Shown: positions 8,968 to 17,682, counted from the stretch's first letter. The stretch is DNA of 64,000 nucleotides from Pseudomonas viridiflava (GCF_900601905.1 NZ_UWFA01000259.1:124001-188000), one strand, 5' to 3'. The notes: generated by a model not told the origin, from the sequence alone. Numbers and translations are program-made.

Positions 8968-9462
8968 TTACCACGCGCACATATCAAGAAATCGAGGGGG
9001 CAGCGAGTCGTTGAAATCCAGGATTTTCTCGACGATTTCCACGGCGGGAGTTCCCTTTTCCATCTCTGATTTATAAAGTTCTATTCGCTCACGCTGCATG
9101 GTCAGCATCGTATTTCTGAAGTAAATCTTCGATTCCTCGGTGATCATTTCCCCGCTTGCATAGCGTTGAGGGGTCACGGTCAGTGACATCTCGAGCGGCA
9201 TTGTCAGCGAGTTGAATGCATACGTATGTGCAAGTTTGTAGGCTTGCTCAGGAGATGACCTTGCGTCGCTCATGATGCCTTCCCTTATCTCCTGGTTTGA
9301 TACGCGCCCTGATAGCTGTCGCTGAGGCTGGTAGCACGGCTTTACCTGAGTCAGGACGGTTGAGAACGATGGCGTGCCATCTGTAGGACTGATTACCTTT
9401 TTCACTGGCTCCGGCGATCCGAGCATGGAGAGTTGGGCCTTGTTATCGGTGTTGATCTGCAT
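8968..9462 (-). CDS. Hypothetical protein (164 aa), second gene of a small operon
   Basis: I do not recognise a characterised family. The start at 9462 (MQINTDNKAQLSMLGS) has GGGAG seven bases upstream; the longer frame upstream does not. The N-terminal 50 residues are polar and proline-rich, and the C-terminal 100 look folded and helical (YFRNTMLTMQRERIELYKSE, IVEKILDFNDSLPPRFLDMC). No signal peptide or membrane segment is visible. It lies 16 bases after the 96-residue gene, with which it shares an N-terminal pattern (M-[EQ]-I-N, then F-x2-[IV]-[FL]-x-Q-V-x-K-P or close). It may be a secreted or surface-associated accessory protein, but no function can be claimed. Confidence 0.7.
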   Translation of the reverse strand: MQINTDNKAQLSMLGSPEPVKKVISPTDGTPSFSTVLTQVKPCYQPQRQLSGRVSNQEIREGIMSDARSSPEQAYKLAHTYAFNSLTMPLEMSLTVTPQRYASGEMITEESKIYFRNTMLTMQRERIELYKSEMEKGTPAVEIVEKILDFNDSLPPRFLDMCAW

Positions 9463-9478
9463 GGAGTACTCCCGCGGA

Positions 9479-9769
9479 TTAGTGATTGCTAGGAGAAGCA
9501 AAAGGCAATATCCGGGAGTTACCAATCCTCTCCATTGCCGCCGCCTGTGGCTTGTGAGTTTCACCCACAGGGTTGAGTGTTTTCAGTTCAAGCGCTGAGC
9601 GCGCAGAGGTGTGCCTTGCGAGCGTGGCGGGTGCTGGTGTGAGCTGTTCGGTGGGCTTGGGTTTCGTGACCTGTTTGAAGATATCCGCAAACTGCACAGC
9701 CTGAGCAGCAGATGCTTTCTGTGTGTGCAGTGGGGTTTTTTTGGTGGCGACGCTGTTGTTGATTTCCAT
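9479..9769 (-). CDS. Hypothetical protein (96 aa), first gene of a small operon
   Basis: The 96-residue product (MEINNSVATKKTPLHTQKAS) is rich in Ala, Thr, Pro and Lys and looks largely disordered. The start at 9769 is preceded by AGGAG. A segment VQFADIFKQVTKPKP resembles the FSTVLTQVKP segment of the next gene, suggesting a common origin of both N-termini. An ORF that extends further upstream is not supported by a ribosome site. No family was recognised. Confidence 0.62.
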   Translation of the reverse strand: MEINNSVATKKTPLHTQKASAAQAVQFADIFKQVTKPKPTEQLTPAPATLARHTSARSALELKTLNPVGETHKPQAAAMERIGNSRILPFASPSNH

Positions 9770-9887
9770 TGTTGTGGTTCTCCTGTTTTTTTGCTGTATC
9801 AGCAACAACAGTGCCAGTTTCAATGTTCTTGATATATGTTGCTGGAATGGCTAATGATTGCGGCATGATGAGAATTTCAAAAAATCG

Positions 9888-9909
9888 CTTCCTACATACA
9901 AGTCCTACG
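9888..9909 (-). promoter_or_regulatory. Repeated GTAGGA motif upstream of the two-gene operon
   Basis: On the minus strand this site reads CGTAGGACTTGTATGTAGGA followed by AG: two GTAGGA copies 13 bases apart, the nearer about 126 bases before the start codon. A plus-strand GTAGGAAGTTTCT lies at 10017-10029. The same 13-mer lies 128 bases before the unknown gene at 19597. The rest of 9770-10085 is AT-rich and shows no gene. Confidence 0.35.
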
Positions 9910-10085
9910 CACTTGGTTTGTGAGTCTGCGGCAAGTTTGCGCCGGGATGGGTAAAAGTTTGCCGGCGGCAATTAAATGTCGCTGCATGCTATTTGTGAGA
10001 AATATATTTTTAATATGTAGGAAGTTTCTTGTTTTCTATTTGCGCTTCGGTGTGGCGGTTATTTTTGAGCCGGGTCGAGTCGTAA

Positions 10086-10110
10086 AAAAGGCCCCGTCAG
10101 GAGCCTTTAT
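10086..10110 (-). terminator. Rho-independent terminator of cysZ
   Basis: On the minus strand AAAGGCTCC, loop TGAC, GGGGCCTTTTTT forms a stem with one mismatch followed directly by a T-run. It begins right at the cysZ stop codon. Confidence 0.8.
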
Positions 10111-10113
10111 GTT

Positions 10114-10869
10114 TTAACCCTTGTTTATCAACAACGCCTCTTCACCCCGTTCCCTGACCCAGAACAAGGTGGCCCCGGCTACGGCCGCTGGCATCATCAG
10201 GATATTGACCACCGGGATCAGCAGCGCGGCATAAACGATGCCACCGAAGCTAAGGCTCTGCCAGCGTTTGGAGCGCAGCCAGGCGAGCATTTCGTTCCAG
10301 CCCAGTTTGTGGTTATCCGCCGGGTAGTCAATGTACTGGATAGCCATCATCCAGACGCCGAACAACAGCCACAGCGGCGCGGCAATCAGATTGACCACCG
10401 GGATGAATGACAGGATGAACAGGCCGATGGCGCGGGGCAGAAAGTAGCCCAGTTTGCGCATTTCCCGGCCAAAGGTTCGCGGCACCATAGCCATCAGTTC
10501 GCCCCAACTGAAGGGCGGAAATTCATCGGTGCCGCGCACCACCACCTCAACCTTCTCCGCGAGGAAGCCGTTGAACGGTGCGGCGATGATATTGGCCAGC
10601 ATCGTGAAGGTGAAGAACACCATGAACGCCACCAGCGCGACGAACAGCGGCCACAGGATATAGCTGAGGAAACTCAGCCACTGCGGCAGCTCTGGCATGA
10701 GGGTGTCGACCCACATGCCGAACTGATGCATGGCCAGATAGATCAGGCCGGCGAACAGCACCAGGTTGATGGTCAGTGGCAGTAACACGAAAAGGCGCAG
10801 GCCTGGGCTGAGGACCAGTTTCAGGCCTTCACGCAGGTATTGCGGGCCCGAGAGCGCGGGAGCAGGCAT
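10114..10869 (-). CDS. cysZ: CysZ-like sulfate transporter (EI24 family)
   Basis: The 251-residue membrane protein starts [20 protein letters not shown] and has several hydrophobic segments (about 24-45, 65-90, 140-165, 205-230), as in CysZ, the inner-membrane protein that brings sulfate in for cysteine synthesis. The start at 10869 is set by GGAGG five bases upstream; the earlier ATG at 10881 overlaps that site. It is divergent from the peroxiredoxin/trxB genes, a neighbourhood that makes sense in sulfur and thiol metabolism. Confidence 0.88.
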   Translation of the reverse strand: MPAPALSGPQYLREGLKLVLSPGLRLFVLLPLTINLVLFAGLIYLAMHQFGMWVDTLMPELPQWLSFLSYILWPLFVALVAFMVFFTFTMLANIIAAPFNGFLAEKVEVVVRGTDEFPPFSWGELMAMVPRTFGREMRKLGYFLPRAIGLFILSFIPVVNLIAAPLWLLFGVWMMAIQYIDYPADNHKLGWNEMLAWLRSKRWQSLSFGGIVYAALLIPVVNILMMPAAVAGATLFWVRERGEEALLINKG

Positions 10870-10960
10870 GGCAGCCTCCATATATGAGAATTGCGCCGAC
10901 CTTACCGGCTTTAAAGGGGGCGTGAAAGTGGCCGCGTTCGGGGTGAGCGTTAGATATTCC

Positions 10961-11051
10961 TGTGGGAGCGAGCTTGCTCGCGAAGACTCCGGTGCTACTA
11001 AAGCATTTTCAGCGGTAGAAACATTGCTTTCGCAAGCAAGCTTGCTCCCAC
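10961..11051. repeat. REP inverted pair (GTGGGAGCGAGCTTGCTCGCGA type), right arm degenerate
   Basis: The left copy is intact (TGTGGGAGCGAGCTTGCTCG). The right copy, CGCAAGCAAGCTTGCTCCCA, has changes, suggesting decay. It lies between the divergent cysZ and peroxiredoxin genes, an unusual place for these elements. Confidence 0.8.
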
Positions 11052-11259
11052 CGAATCAGGTACAGCAGTTGGACATTCGCGGTAACAATGCGATGAGCGT
11101 AAAGTCTGCCCGCGGCCTCGGGCATACCGTCGGATCAAGTACATAGAGGTTGCCTATGAGCTGGATTGTGAAACGATATTTCCTTAATCTCTGCACCCCC
11201 GATAGGCTTGGCAACACTTTCTGAACCTATCTCTTCAATCTTGTCATCTAGGAGACTTC

Positions 11260-11859
11260 ATGAGCGTACTGGTAAATAAGCAGGCACCGGATTTTGATGC
11301 AGCAGCCGTGCTGGGCGACGGTTCGATCGTCGACAGCTTCAAATTGTCGTCGCTGCGTGGCAAATACGTTGTGCTGTTTTTCTGGCCGCTGGATTTCACC
11401 TTTGTATGCCCTTCGGAAATCATCGCCCACAACAACCGCATAGCTAAATTCCGCGAGCTGGGTGTCGAAGTGGTTGGCGTTTCCATCGACTCGCAGTTCA
11501 CGCATTACGCATGGCGCAGCACCCCGGTAGAGAAAGGCGGCATTGGTGAAGTCGAATTCACCATGGTTGCCGACGTGAAGCACGAAATCACGCGTGCCTA
11601 CGGCATCGAACATGATGCTGGCGTAGCGTTGCGTGCTTCCTTCCTGATCGACCGTGAAGGCGTCGTGCAGCACCAGGTGGTGAACAACCTGCCGCTGGGC
11701 CGTGACGTAGACGATATGGTACGTCTGGTTGAAGCCCTGCAGTTCACCGAAGAAAACGGCGAAGTCTGCCCGGCAGGCTGGCGTCCGGGCCAGAAAGGCA
11801 TGAAGGCAGACGCCCGTGGCGTTGCTGACTACCTGGCTGAAAACGCGACTAGCCTGTAA
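11260..11859 (+). CDS. Typical 2-Cys peroxiredoxin (AhpC/TSA, Prx1 type)
   Basis: The 199-residue enzyme reduces hydrogen peroxide and organic peroxides. The peroxidatic cysteine is Cys50 in DFTFVCPSE and the resolving cysteine is Cys170 in GEVCPAGW. The length and the C-terminal tail fit the Prx1 group, which is usually recycled by thioredoxin. AGGAG lies seven bases before the ATG. trxB follows 138 bases downstream on the same strand, so the peroxidase and the enzyme that supplies its reducing power are neighbours. Confidence 0.93.
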   Translation: MSVLVNKQAPDFDAAAVLGDGSIVDSFKLSSLRGKYVVLFFWPLDFTFVCPSEIIAHNNRIAKFRELGVEVVGVSIDSQFTHYAWRSTPVEKGGIGEVEFTMVADVKHEITRAYGIEHDAGVALRASFLIDREGVVQHQVVNNLPLGRDVDDMVRLVEALQFTEENGEVCPAGWRPGQKGMKADARGVADYLAENATSL

Positions 11860-11988
11860 CCCGTTGCTGCGGTCGTGGCCGCAGCTTCACAACTTCCAGG
11901 ATGACCATGCTGCAGCCTTATCCAGGTGCTCGCGGTGATCCTTTCCATACCAGCCGTTCCGACCACGGCGTTAAAGGCCGGTCGATAG

Positions 11989-12960
<972 letters not shown>

Positions 12961-12978
12961 TCGCGATAGCGCAACAAT

Positions 12979-13008
12979 AAAAAAAACCGGCCTAGGCCGG
13001 TTTTTTTA
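12979..13008 (+). terminator. Rho-independent terminator of trxB (bidirectional)
   Basis: A run of A, then AACCGGCC-TA-GGCCGGTT and a run of seven T form a perfect stem that can work on both strands. Confidence 0.92.
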
Positions 13009-13031
13009 TCGCTGAACAATAGACATCAACC

Positions 13032-13122
13032 TGTGGGAGCGAGCTTGCTCGCGAAGGGGGTGGTCTGTCTGATAGAGAATCTCTAGCGCACCGACCTCTT
13101 CGCGAGCAAGCTCGCTCCCACA
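13032..13122. repeat. REP inverted pair (GTGGGAGCGAGCTTGCTCGCGA type)
   Basis: TGTGGGAGCGAGCTTGCTCG and its inverted copy flank about 47 bases between the convergent trxB and hopJ-like genes. Confidence 0.9.
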
Positions 13123-13134
13123 AAGTTAATCAGC

Positions 13135-13476
13135 TCATACCTTACGCTTGAGCGGCTCGCCCGCAAATTTCACACCTGCCAAACCATTGGCAATCAGCGC
13201 ACGGATGTTGCCGTGGTCGCTGCCCTCGGGTGTGGCTTGTACCGAGCGATAATGCTCGCCAAAAGCCAGCAGGGCATGCTGGTCGCTCAAGCCTTCAAGC
13301 AGTGCCAAACCCAGCGTCTTGCAGGAGCCTTCGTTCTGGCCAGCTGCGTTTTCAACATCGCCATTGGTGAACGCTTGCGGCTGGTAGTCGTAGCCTGCGG
13401 TGATAAATGCCAGGGTGTCGGCAAACAGATGTTCGCCGCTGTCGAGGCTGGCGCGCAGGGTGGTCAGGTCAGTCAT
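13135..13476 (-). CDS. HopJ (HopPmaJ) family protein
   Basis: The 113-residue protein starts MTDLTTLRASLDSGEHLF and contains ITAGYDYQPQAFTNGDVENA, NEGSCKTLGLALLEGLSD and LAFGEHYRSVQATPEGSDHG, which identify the HopJ family first listed among type III effectors of P. syringae. The family is widespread in bacteria without type III secretion and the gene sits in a metabolic operon, so an intracellular housekeeping role is more likely than export. Its start overlaps the end of the DUF1244 gene by eight bases, so the two are translationally coupled. Confidence 0.87.
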   Translation of the reverse strand: MTDLTTLRASLDSGEHLFADTLAFITAGYDYQPQAFTNGDVENAAGQNEGSCKTLGLALLEGLSDQHALLAFGEHYRSVQATPEGSDHGNIRALIANGLAGVKFAGEPLKRKV

Positions 13477-13765
13477 GCTTGGGTTCCTTGGCGAACGCCG
13501 CTTGTTGTTCGGCATTGGCTTCTTTCTGGTAGAGGGCTTTCCACTCGCTATAGGGCATGCCGTACACCACTTCGCGGGCGTCATCGAGGCTGAGCTCGAT
13601 GTGCTTCTCGTCGGCCGCGGCCTTGTACCATTTGGACAGGCAGTTGCGGCAGAAGCCGGAGAGGTTCATCAGGTCGATGTTCTGCACATCCTTGCGGCTG
13701 TCCAGATGCGCCACCAGCCTGCGGAAGGCGGCGGCTTCGAGTTCAAGACGTTGTTGGTCAGTCAT
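13469..13765 (-). CDS. DUF1244 domain protein
   Basis: The 98-residue protein contains LSGFCRNCLSKWY and EVVYGMPYSEWKALYQ, the DUF1244 signature with two cysteines three residues apart. Its function is unknown. It lies 38 bases after folM and overlaps the HopJ gene, forming the operon folM - DUF1244 - hopJ. The operon position suggests a link to pterin metabolism, but this is inference only. Confidence 0.88.
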   Translation of the reverse strand: MTDQQRLELEAAAFRRLVAHLDSRKDVQNIDLMNLSGFCRNCLSKWYKAAADEKHIELSLDDAREVVYGMPYSEWKALYQKEANAEQQAAFAKEPKHD

Positions 13766-13803
13766 GTGGTTGCTGTCTCGATAGATGTGAAATGAAAGCG
13801 TGT

Positions 13804-14493
13804 TTAAGCGCCCTTCTTCAAGTGCCGGCCGCCGTTGACCACCACGCTACTGCCTGTGCTGTACTGCGTTTCGAGCAGATAGAAGACTGCATCGATCAAC
13901 GGTTGCGAGCCCGGCTCGAACTCCAGCAGCGCTTTTTTCAGCGTCTGGCTGCGATAGGCCTCGTCACTGTTCTCCTTGAGGATCAGCAGCCCGGGCAAGA
14001 TCGCATTCACCCGTACATCAGGCGCGAGCTTTTCCGCGAAGGACAGCACCATGTTCTGCAGCGCGGCCTTGGTGGCGGCATAGGCGATATGGCTTTTGCT
14101 GCCACGGGAGGAGGTCTCATCGCAGATGTGGATGATGTCCGCCTTCGGACTTTGCGTCAGCAGCGCTGCCAGCTCGTGGTTCAAATGGTAGGGCGCTTCC
14201 ACGTGCAGCTTGAACATGGTGTTCAAGTTGTCGACGCCGTCTTCAAGCCACAGCGACGCGTTGTGAATCACCGCCCGCAGCCCTGAGTAGCGGGACCGCA
14301 ACCAGGCGACCAGCGCCATGCGCTCTTCGGCGATCTGCAGGTCAACGGCAAACGACACGATATTGGGATGTGACGATACCGGGGCGAGGGTCCGGCTGGC
14401 GTTGACAACGAAGTGCCCGGCCTCGGCCAGCGCAGTTGCCAACTCAAGACCCACGCGTTGGCTGGCCCCGGTGATCAGGATTGGATTATTCAT
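13804..14493 (-). CDS. folM: Dihydromonapterin reductase (short-chain dehydrogenase)
   Basis: The 229-residue SDR starts MNNPILITGASQRVGLELA, with the GASxRxG nucleotide motif of pteridine reductases, and has the catalytic region SRGSKSHIAYAATKAALQNM (Tyr and Lys four residues apart). FolM reduces dihydromonapterin to tetrahydromonapterin, the cofactor of phenylalanine hydroxylase in Pseudomonas. The start at 14493 fits the family; the longer frame upstream has no similarity. folE and folX are not in the window. Confidence 0.88.
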   Translation of the reverse strand: MNNPILITGASQRVGLELATALAEAGHFVVNASRTLAPVSSHPNIVSFAVDLQIAEERMALVAWLRSRYSGLRAVIHNASLWLEDGVDNLNTMFKLHVEAPYHLNHELAALLTQSPKADIIHICDETSSRGSKSHIAYAATKAALQNMVLSFAEKLAPDVRVNAILPGLLILKENSDEAYRSQTLKKALLEFEPGSQPLIDAVFYLLETQYSTGSSVVVNGGRHLKKGA

Positions 14494-14680
14494 TGAGCGA
14501 CGTTCGGCATGCGTTCGGGGGTTTTCCTTGCGAGAACGCATAGCATACCGAAGTTTGTCGTAGCGGGGCATCCAGCATCAGGGCGCGCCTGATCAGGCAA
14601 GAAAATCACCTGAACCTGGACAAGTTCTTTAGCCGATCCCGCAGCATCCCTGACCCAGTGCTGCGCCGCAGCAAACATAG

Positions 14681-14777
14681 GTCGCTGCAGGAGCGCGCTT
14701 GCCCGCGATAGCGTCAGATCAGGCAATACATTTTTCGCTGACACAACGCATCGCGGGCAAGCGCGCGCCTACAGCGA
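14681..14777. repeat. REP-like inverted pair (GCAGGAGCGCGCTTGCCCGCGA type)
   Basis: GTCGCTGCAGGAGCGCGCTT followed by GCCCGCGA is mirrored by TCGCGGGCAAGCGCGCGCCT followed by ACAGCGAC. It is a divergent REP variant with longer outer arms. Confidence 0.8.
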
Positions 14778-14790
14778 CCATATTTGCTGC

Positions 14791-15360
14791 TCAGCTACTG
14801 CGTACCGATTCGGCACTCGCCTGTGGCGGCGCCGGTGTGGGGTTTAACCACGAGGCCAGCAGGTGCGTGGACAGCGGGATGAACCAGAACACCATCAGCG
14901 GAGTGAGAATCAAGGTGCTGATCATGATCCTCGGCAACAACTGCAGGTCATTGAGCAGCGGGCCGAGCACGAAATTGAATATCAAGGACACCGGAAAGAA
15001 TGCCAGCCAGATGGCTACGGCCTGTTTCCAGCGAGGCGGGCGTTGTCCGACCGCACCAAACCAGCCGTCGATCCCACTCACGCGGTGTTCGGAAGGCTGG
15101 GCAAACAAACCGCTGCCGCGCACCAACCAGGAGCTTCGCGAGGCAGAATGCTCCCAGGCGTGCATGGTTTGGGCGTTGGCAAAGCGGAAGATGATCTGGA
15201 ATTCGTCGTCACCGGGCGGTGGGGCAAGTACACCAGAGCCCAGGTAACCGGGGAAATCTGTGGCCAGACGTTCGCCTTCATGCAGCCAGGCGATCAGTTC
15301 CTGATAACGGCCATGGGCTACGCGGCGCGCAACCAGCAAGGTAACGGGGGTGGTAGACAT
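14791..15360 (-). CDS. ABM-domain (antibiotic biosynthesis monooxygenase-like) membrane protein
   Basis: Residues 1-95 form an ABM fold (VTLLVARRVAHGRYQELIAW, FQIIFRFANAQTMHAWEHS), and the C-terminal half has two hydrophobic segments (about 120-142 and 150-172). ABM domains alone catalyse heme or quinol oxidations; the version with a membrane tail is common in Pseudomonas and has no assigned reaction. The start at 15360 has GGAG seven bases upstream. The total is 189 residues. Confidence 0.82.
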   Translation of the reverse strand: MSTTPVTLLVARRVAHGRYQELIAWLHEGERLATDFPGYLGSGVLAPPPGDDEFQIIFRFANAQTMHAWEHSASRSSWLVRGSGLFAQPSEHRVSGIDGWFGAVGQRPPRWKQAVAIWLAFFPVSLIFNFVLGPLLNDLQLLPRIMISTLILTPLMVFWFIPLSTHLLASWLNPTPAPPQASAESVRSS

Positions 15361-15598
15361 TGTGTATCTCCGATAAACGCGTGAGCTTCCCGGATAGGGA
15401 ATCCACATGGCGCAGCGCCGGGGTGATGGGCTGCGTCAGCTTCGCTGTTTGAGCAAGCAAGGATTATTCCTGAAATCCAGAAATAAGCCATAGGGCGGGG
15501 CGCAATCTGTTGAGCCGGGCGACCGCAGGCTGGGTTTTTGACGAAATAAACAGCCTGCAGGCGTACACTAGGGCGCTTGTTTATTAGCGATCCTTGTC

Positions 15599-16561
15599 AT
15601 GACTGATTCCGCAACGGGCCAAACGCCCGCCAATGGCCTTTTTACGAGCCTTGAGCAGGAAGAGCTGTTTCCCATCCGCGAAGTATCCCGCGTCACCGGC
15701 ATCAACCCGGTGACTCTGCGTGCCTGGGAGCGCCGCTACGGGCTGATCCAGCCCACCCGAACCGAAAGCGGCCACCGGCTTTACTCGCAAAGCGACATCG
15801 ATGAGGTGCGCAGCATCCTGGGCTGGATCGAGCGCGGCGTCGCGGTGAGCAAAGTCAGCAAGATTCTAGCCCGCACCCGCAACACGCGGCCAGCGTCGGT
15901 TGTGCTCGACGGCGATGTGAAAGCCGGCGACCGGGACGACTGGCACGAGCAGATCCGCAATGCGGTGGCTGCCTTTGACGAGCGCAGGCTAGAGCAGCTC
16001 TATGGGCAGGTGTTCTCCAGCTATCCCATGCCTGTGGTGTTTGAAGACATCTTTATTCCGGTATGGCGCGAGTTGTTGCTGAATCGTGAGCAGTTTGGGC
16101 AGGCCAGCGAGTGGCTGTTTCTCGACAGTTTCCTGCGTGCGCGGACCCTTCTGAGATTGCAGATGGCGACGGGCACCACGCCGCATAAAGTGATCCTGGC
16201 GGCGCTGCCTGACGAGTGCCGGGAACTCGAGCTGTGGGTCGCCGGACTGTTGCTAGGCAGCAGCGAGGTCGGCGTGCAAGTGCTCGCGCAGGGTCAGCCG
16301 CTGGAGGAGTTGAGTCTGGTCTGTGGCAAAGTTGTCCCGCTGGCCGTGGTGCTGTTCAGCAATCGACCTCCCACAGCCGAACTGCCGCATCGTCTCAAGC
16401 GTCTGGCGTTGATGCTGGATTGCCCGCTGCTACTGGCGGGCGAAGGTTCCGATCTGGCGCGTGAGAGTCTTGAAGGATCGGCGGTGGCTTGCCTGGGCAG
16501 CGACGGGCGATCCATGCAGCGGGGTTTGCAGCTGTTCCTGCAGGGCCGTCTCGATACCTGA
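15599..16561 (+). CDS. MerR-family regulator of the LitR/CarH type lacking B12-binding residues (PplR-like)
   Basis: The 320-residue protein has an N-terminal MerR helix-turn-helix (residues about 22-90: FPIREVSRVTGINPVTLRAW, ERRYGLIQPTRTESGHRLYS) and a long C-terminal part that follows the CarH/LitR layout. In CarH a tryptophan and an EH pair cap cobalamin and a D-x-H-x2-G motif holds cobalt. Here the matching places read ASEWLF and PDECRELE, so the histidines are missing. This fits class II LitR proteins such as P. putida PplR1-3, which control light-induced genes without B12 and depend on a LOV protein. A LOV gene lies 670 bases downstream. Assignment to PplR3 in particular is inference from that neighbourhood. 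Confidence 0.82.
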   Translation: MTDSATGQTPANGLFTSLEQEELFPIREVSRVTGINPVTLRAWERRYGLIQPTRTESGHRLYSQSDIDEVRSILGWIERGVAVSKVSKILARTRNTRPASVVLDGDVKAGDRDDWHEQIRNAVAAFDERRLEQLYGQVFSSYPMPVVFEDIFIPVWRELLLNREQFGQASEWLFLDSFLRARTLLRLQMATGTTPHKVILAALPDECRELELWVAGLLLGSSEVGVQVLAQGQPLEELSLVCGKVVPLAVVLFSNRPPTAELPHRLKRLALMLDCPLLLAGEGSDLARESLEGSAVACLGSDGRSMQRGLQLFLQGRLDT

Positions 16562-16562
16562 G

Positions 16563-17168
16563 TCAGCGATGCAGGGTGGGGAAGATTTTGCGATGTTGCT
16601 GCAAGATGTACTGGCGCAGGCGCTCGGTTTCTTCCTTGTTGTGCTGGCTGAGCCGATAGGCCGCCAGCCCTGACTCGGTCAGGCGCTCGAAGGTGCCGCG
16701 CATGGCGATGGGCGCATGGCCTACCGGGGCGAACCAGGCGGAGAATACTTTGGGCGGGCGGGTCGGCCGGCGATTCTCCAGCAACACGCCCTTGAAGGAC
16801 ATTTCGTAGAGCCAAAGGGCCGTCATCGCACCTTTTTCCGTTTCCAGCGCCACCGGTTCCGGCAAGGTCAGGCGCCACGGCCTGATGCGCGGGCCTTCTT
16901 CGAAAATCGATGGCGCGCCCAGCTCCAGATGCAAGGCGTGGAATTCGTCTTCCACCAGATGCAGCGGGAAGGTCATCTGCTGATTATTGAACTGAGCCTG
17001 TATCGTCACTTGCTCGTGCGCCGCCAGGCGGGTGAGCAAGTCCTGGATCTGTCTTCCACCGTTCACCGTCAAGCTGCGTGTCGCATCGCGCACGTTGAGC
17101 TTGGGGTTGTGCTGCATGTTCTGGATGAAATCCAGTTCAGCCTGGGTCAGAAGAGTTTCGTGCGACAT
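16563..17168 (-). CDS. PilZ/YcgR-like protein (degenerate motif)
   Basis: This 201-residue soluble protein has an N-terminal region resembling the YcgR flagellar-brake fold (IQDLLTRLAAHEQVTIQAQF, then MTFPLHLVEDEFHALHLELG) and a C-terminal domain in which LYEMSFKGVLLENRRPTR resembles the PilZ signature [DN]-x-S-x2-G with Glu in the first place. The arginine-rich stretch RIRPWRL may correspond to the R-x3-R c-di-GMP site but does not match it exactly. It may have lost nucleotide binding. It lies between the LitR-like gene (convergent, 2 bases apart) and the LOV gene (same strand, 61 bases), so it may be co-transcribed with the photoreceptor. Confidence 0.55.
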   Translation of the reverse strand: MSHETLLTQAELDFIQNMQHNPKLNVRDATRSLTVNGGRQIQDLLTRLAAHEQVTIQAQFNNQQMTFPLHLVEDEFHALHLELGAPSIFEEGPRIRPWRLTLPEPVALETEKGAMTALWLYEMSFKGVLLENRRPTRPPKVFSAWFAPVGHAPIAMRGTFERLTESGLAAYRLSQHNKEETERLRQYILQQHRKIFPTLHR

Positions 17169-17229
17169 TACCTAGCTCTGAGATGCCGGTTAGTGAGAAA
17201 CAGACCGTGAAATCGCCATTTTGTTGCGA

Positions 17230-17682
17230 CTAGTGGTTTTTTTTCAAGGCCGCCAGTTCTTTTTGAGCGCAGGCAAGCGCTGCTTCCAGTTCCAGAATAC
17301 GTTTCTGGGCCATGACCTGTTCAGTGACGTTCTTCTGAATGCCGATGTAGTAGGTGAGCTGATCGGCCTCATTGAACACCGGTGTAATGGACAGCTCATT
17401 CCAGAACACACTGCCGTCCTTGTGGTAATTGCGCAGGATCTGTCGGCAAGCCTGTTTGCTGCTCAGTGCCTGGCGGATGACCTCCAGTTCGGGTTGCTGG
17501 CGATCCTCACCCTGCATGAAGCGGCAATCCTGATACAAAATGTCGTCAACCGCGTAACCGGTCAGCGCCTCGAAGGCCTTGTTGGCGTAGATCAGGATGT
17601 TGTCTTCACCTTCCTGCTCGGCGACGACAATTCCGTCATTGGAGGCGTCGACCACCAGCTGCAGCAGCTTTGCGTTGATCAT
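17230..17682 (-). CDS. Short LOV-domain blue-light photoreceptor (PpSB1-LOV-like)
   Basis: The 150-residue protein is almost entirely one LOV domain with short N- and C-terminal helices and no output domain, as in PpSB1-LOV of P. putida. The flavin-adduct cysteine is Cys53 in LYQDCRFMQGEDRQ. The flavin-contacting NYHKDGSVFWNELSITPV and the glutamine in YYIGIQKNVTEQ are present. A C-terminal helix (AQKRILELEAALACAQKELA) may serve dimerisation. A longer frame upstream runs through the divergent flavodoxin gene and is rejected. In P. putida the LOV protein is needed for light-induced transcription by PplR regulators; the LitR-like gene nearby suggests the same here. Confidence 0.9.
   Translation of the reverse strand: MINAKLLQLVVDASNDGIVVAEQEGEDNILIYANKAFEALTGYAVDDILYQDCRFMQGEDRQQPELEVIRQALSSKQACRQILRNYHKDGSVFWNELSITPVFNEADQLTYYIGIQKNVTEQVMAQKRILELEAALACAQKELAALKKNH

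Noticed and set aside
11190..11230. OxyR site before the peroxiredoxin gene (GATAG ... CTATC)
   Set aside because: The spacing of 21 bases between ATAG and CTAT does not fit the ATAG-N7-CTAT-N7 pattern.
13135..13476. Type III effector operon with Hrp box
   Set aside because: I found no GGAACC-N16-CCAC site upstream and the genes around are metabolic.
15480..15598. PplR binding site (T[GA]TACA-N12-TGTA[CT]A) before the LitR-like gene
   Set aside because: Only a single GTACAC half-like sequence is present; a TTGACG and TACACT pair is 20 bases apart, too far for a normal promoter. No site was found between the LOV and flavodoxin genes either.
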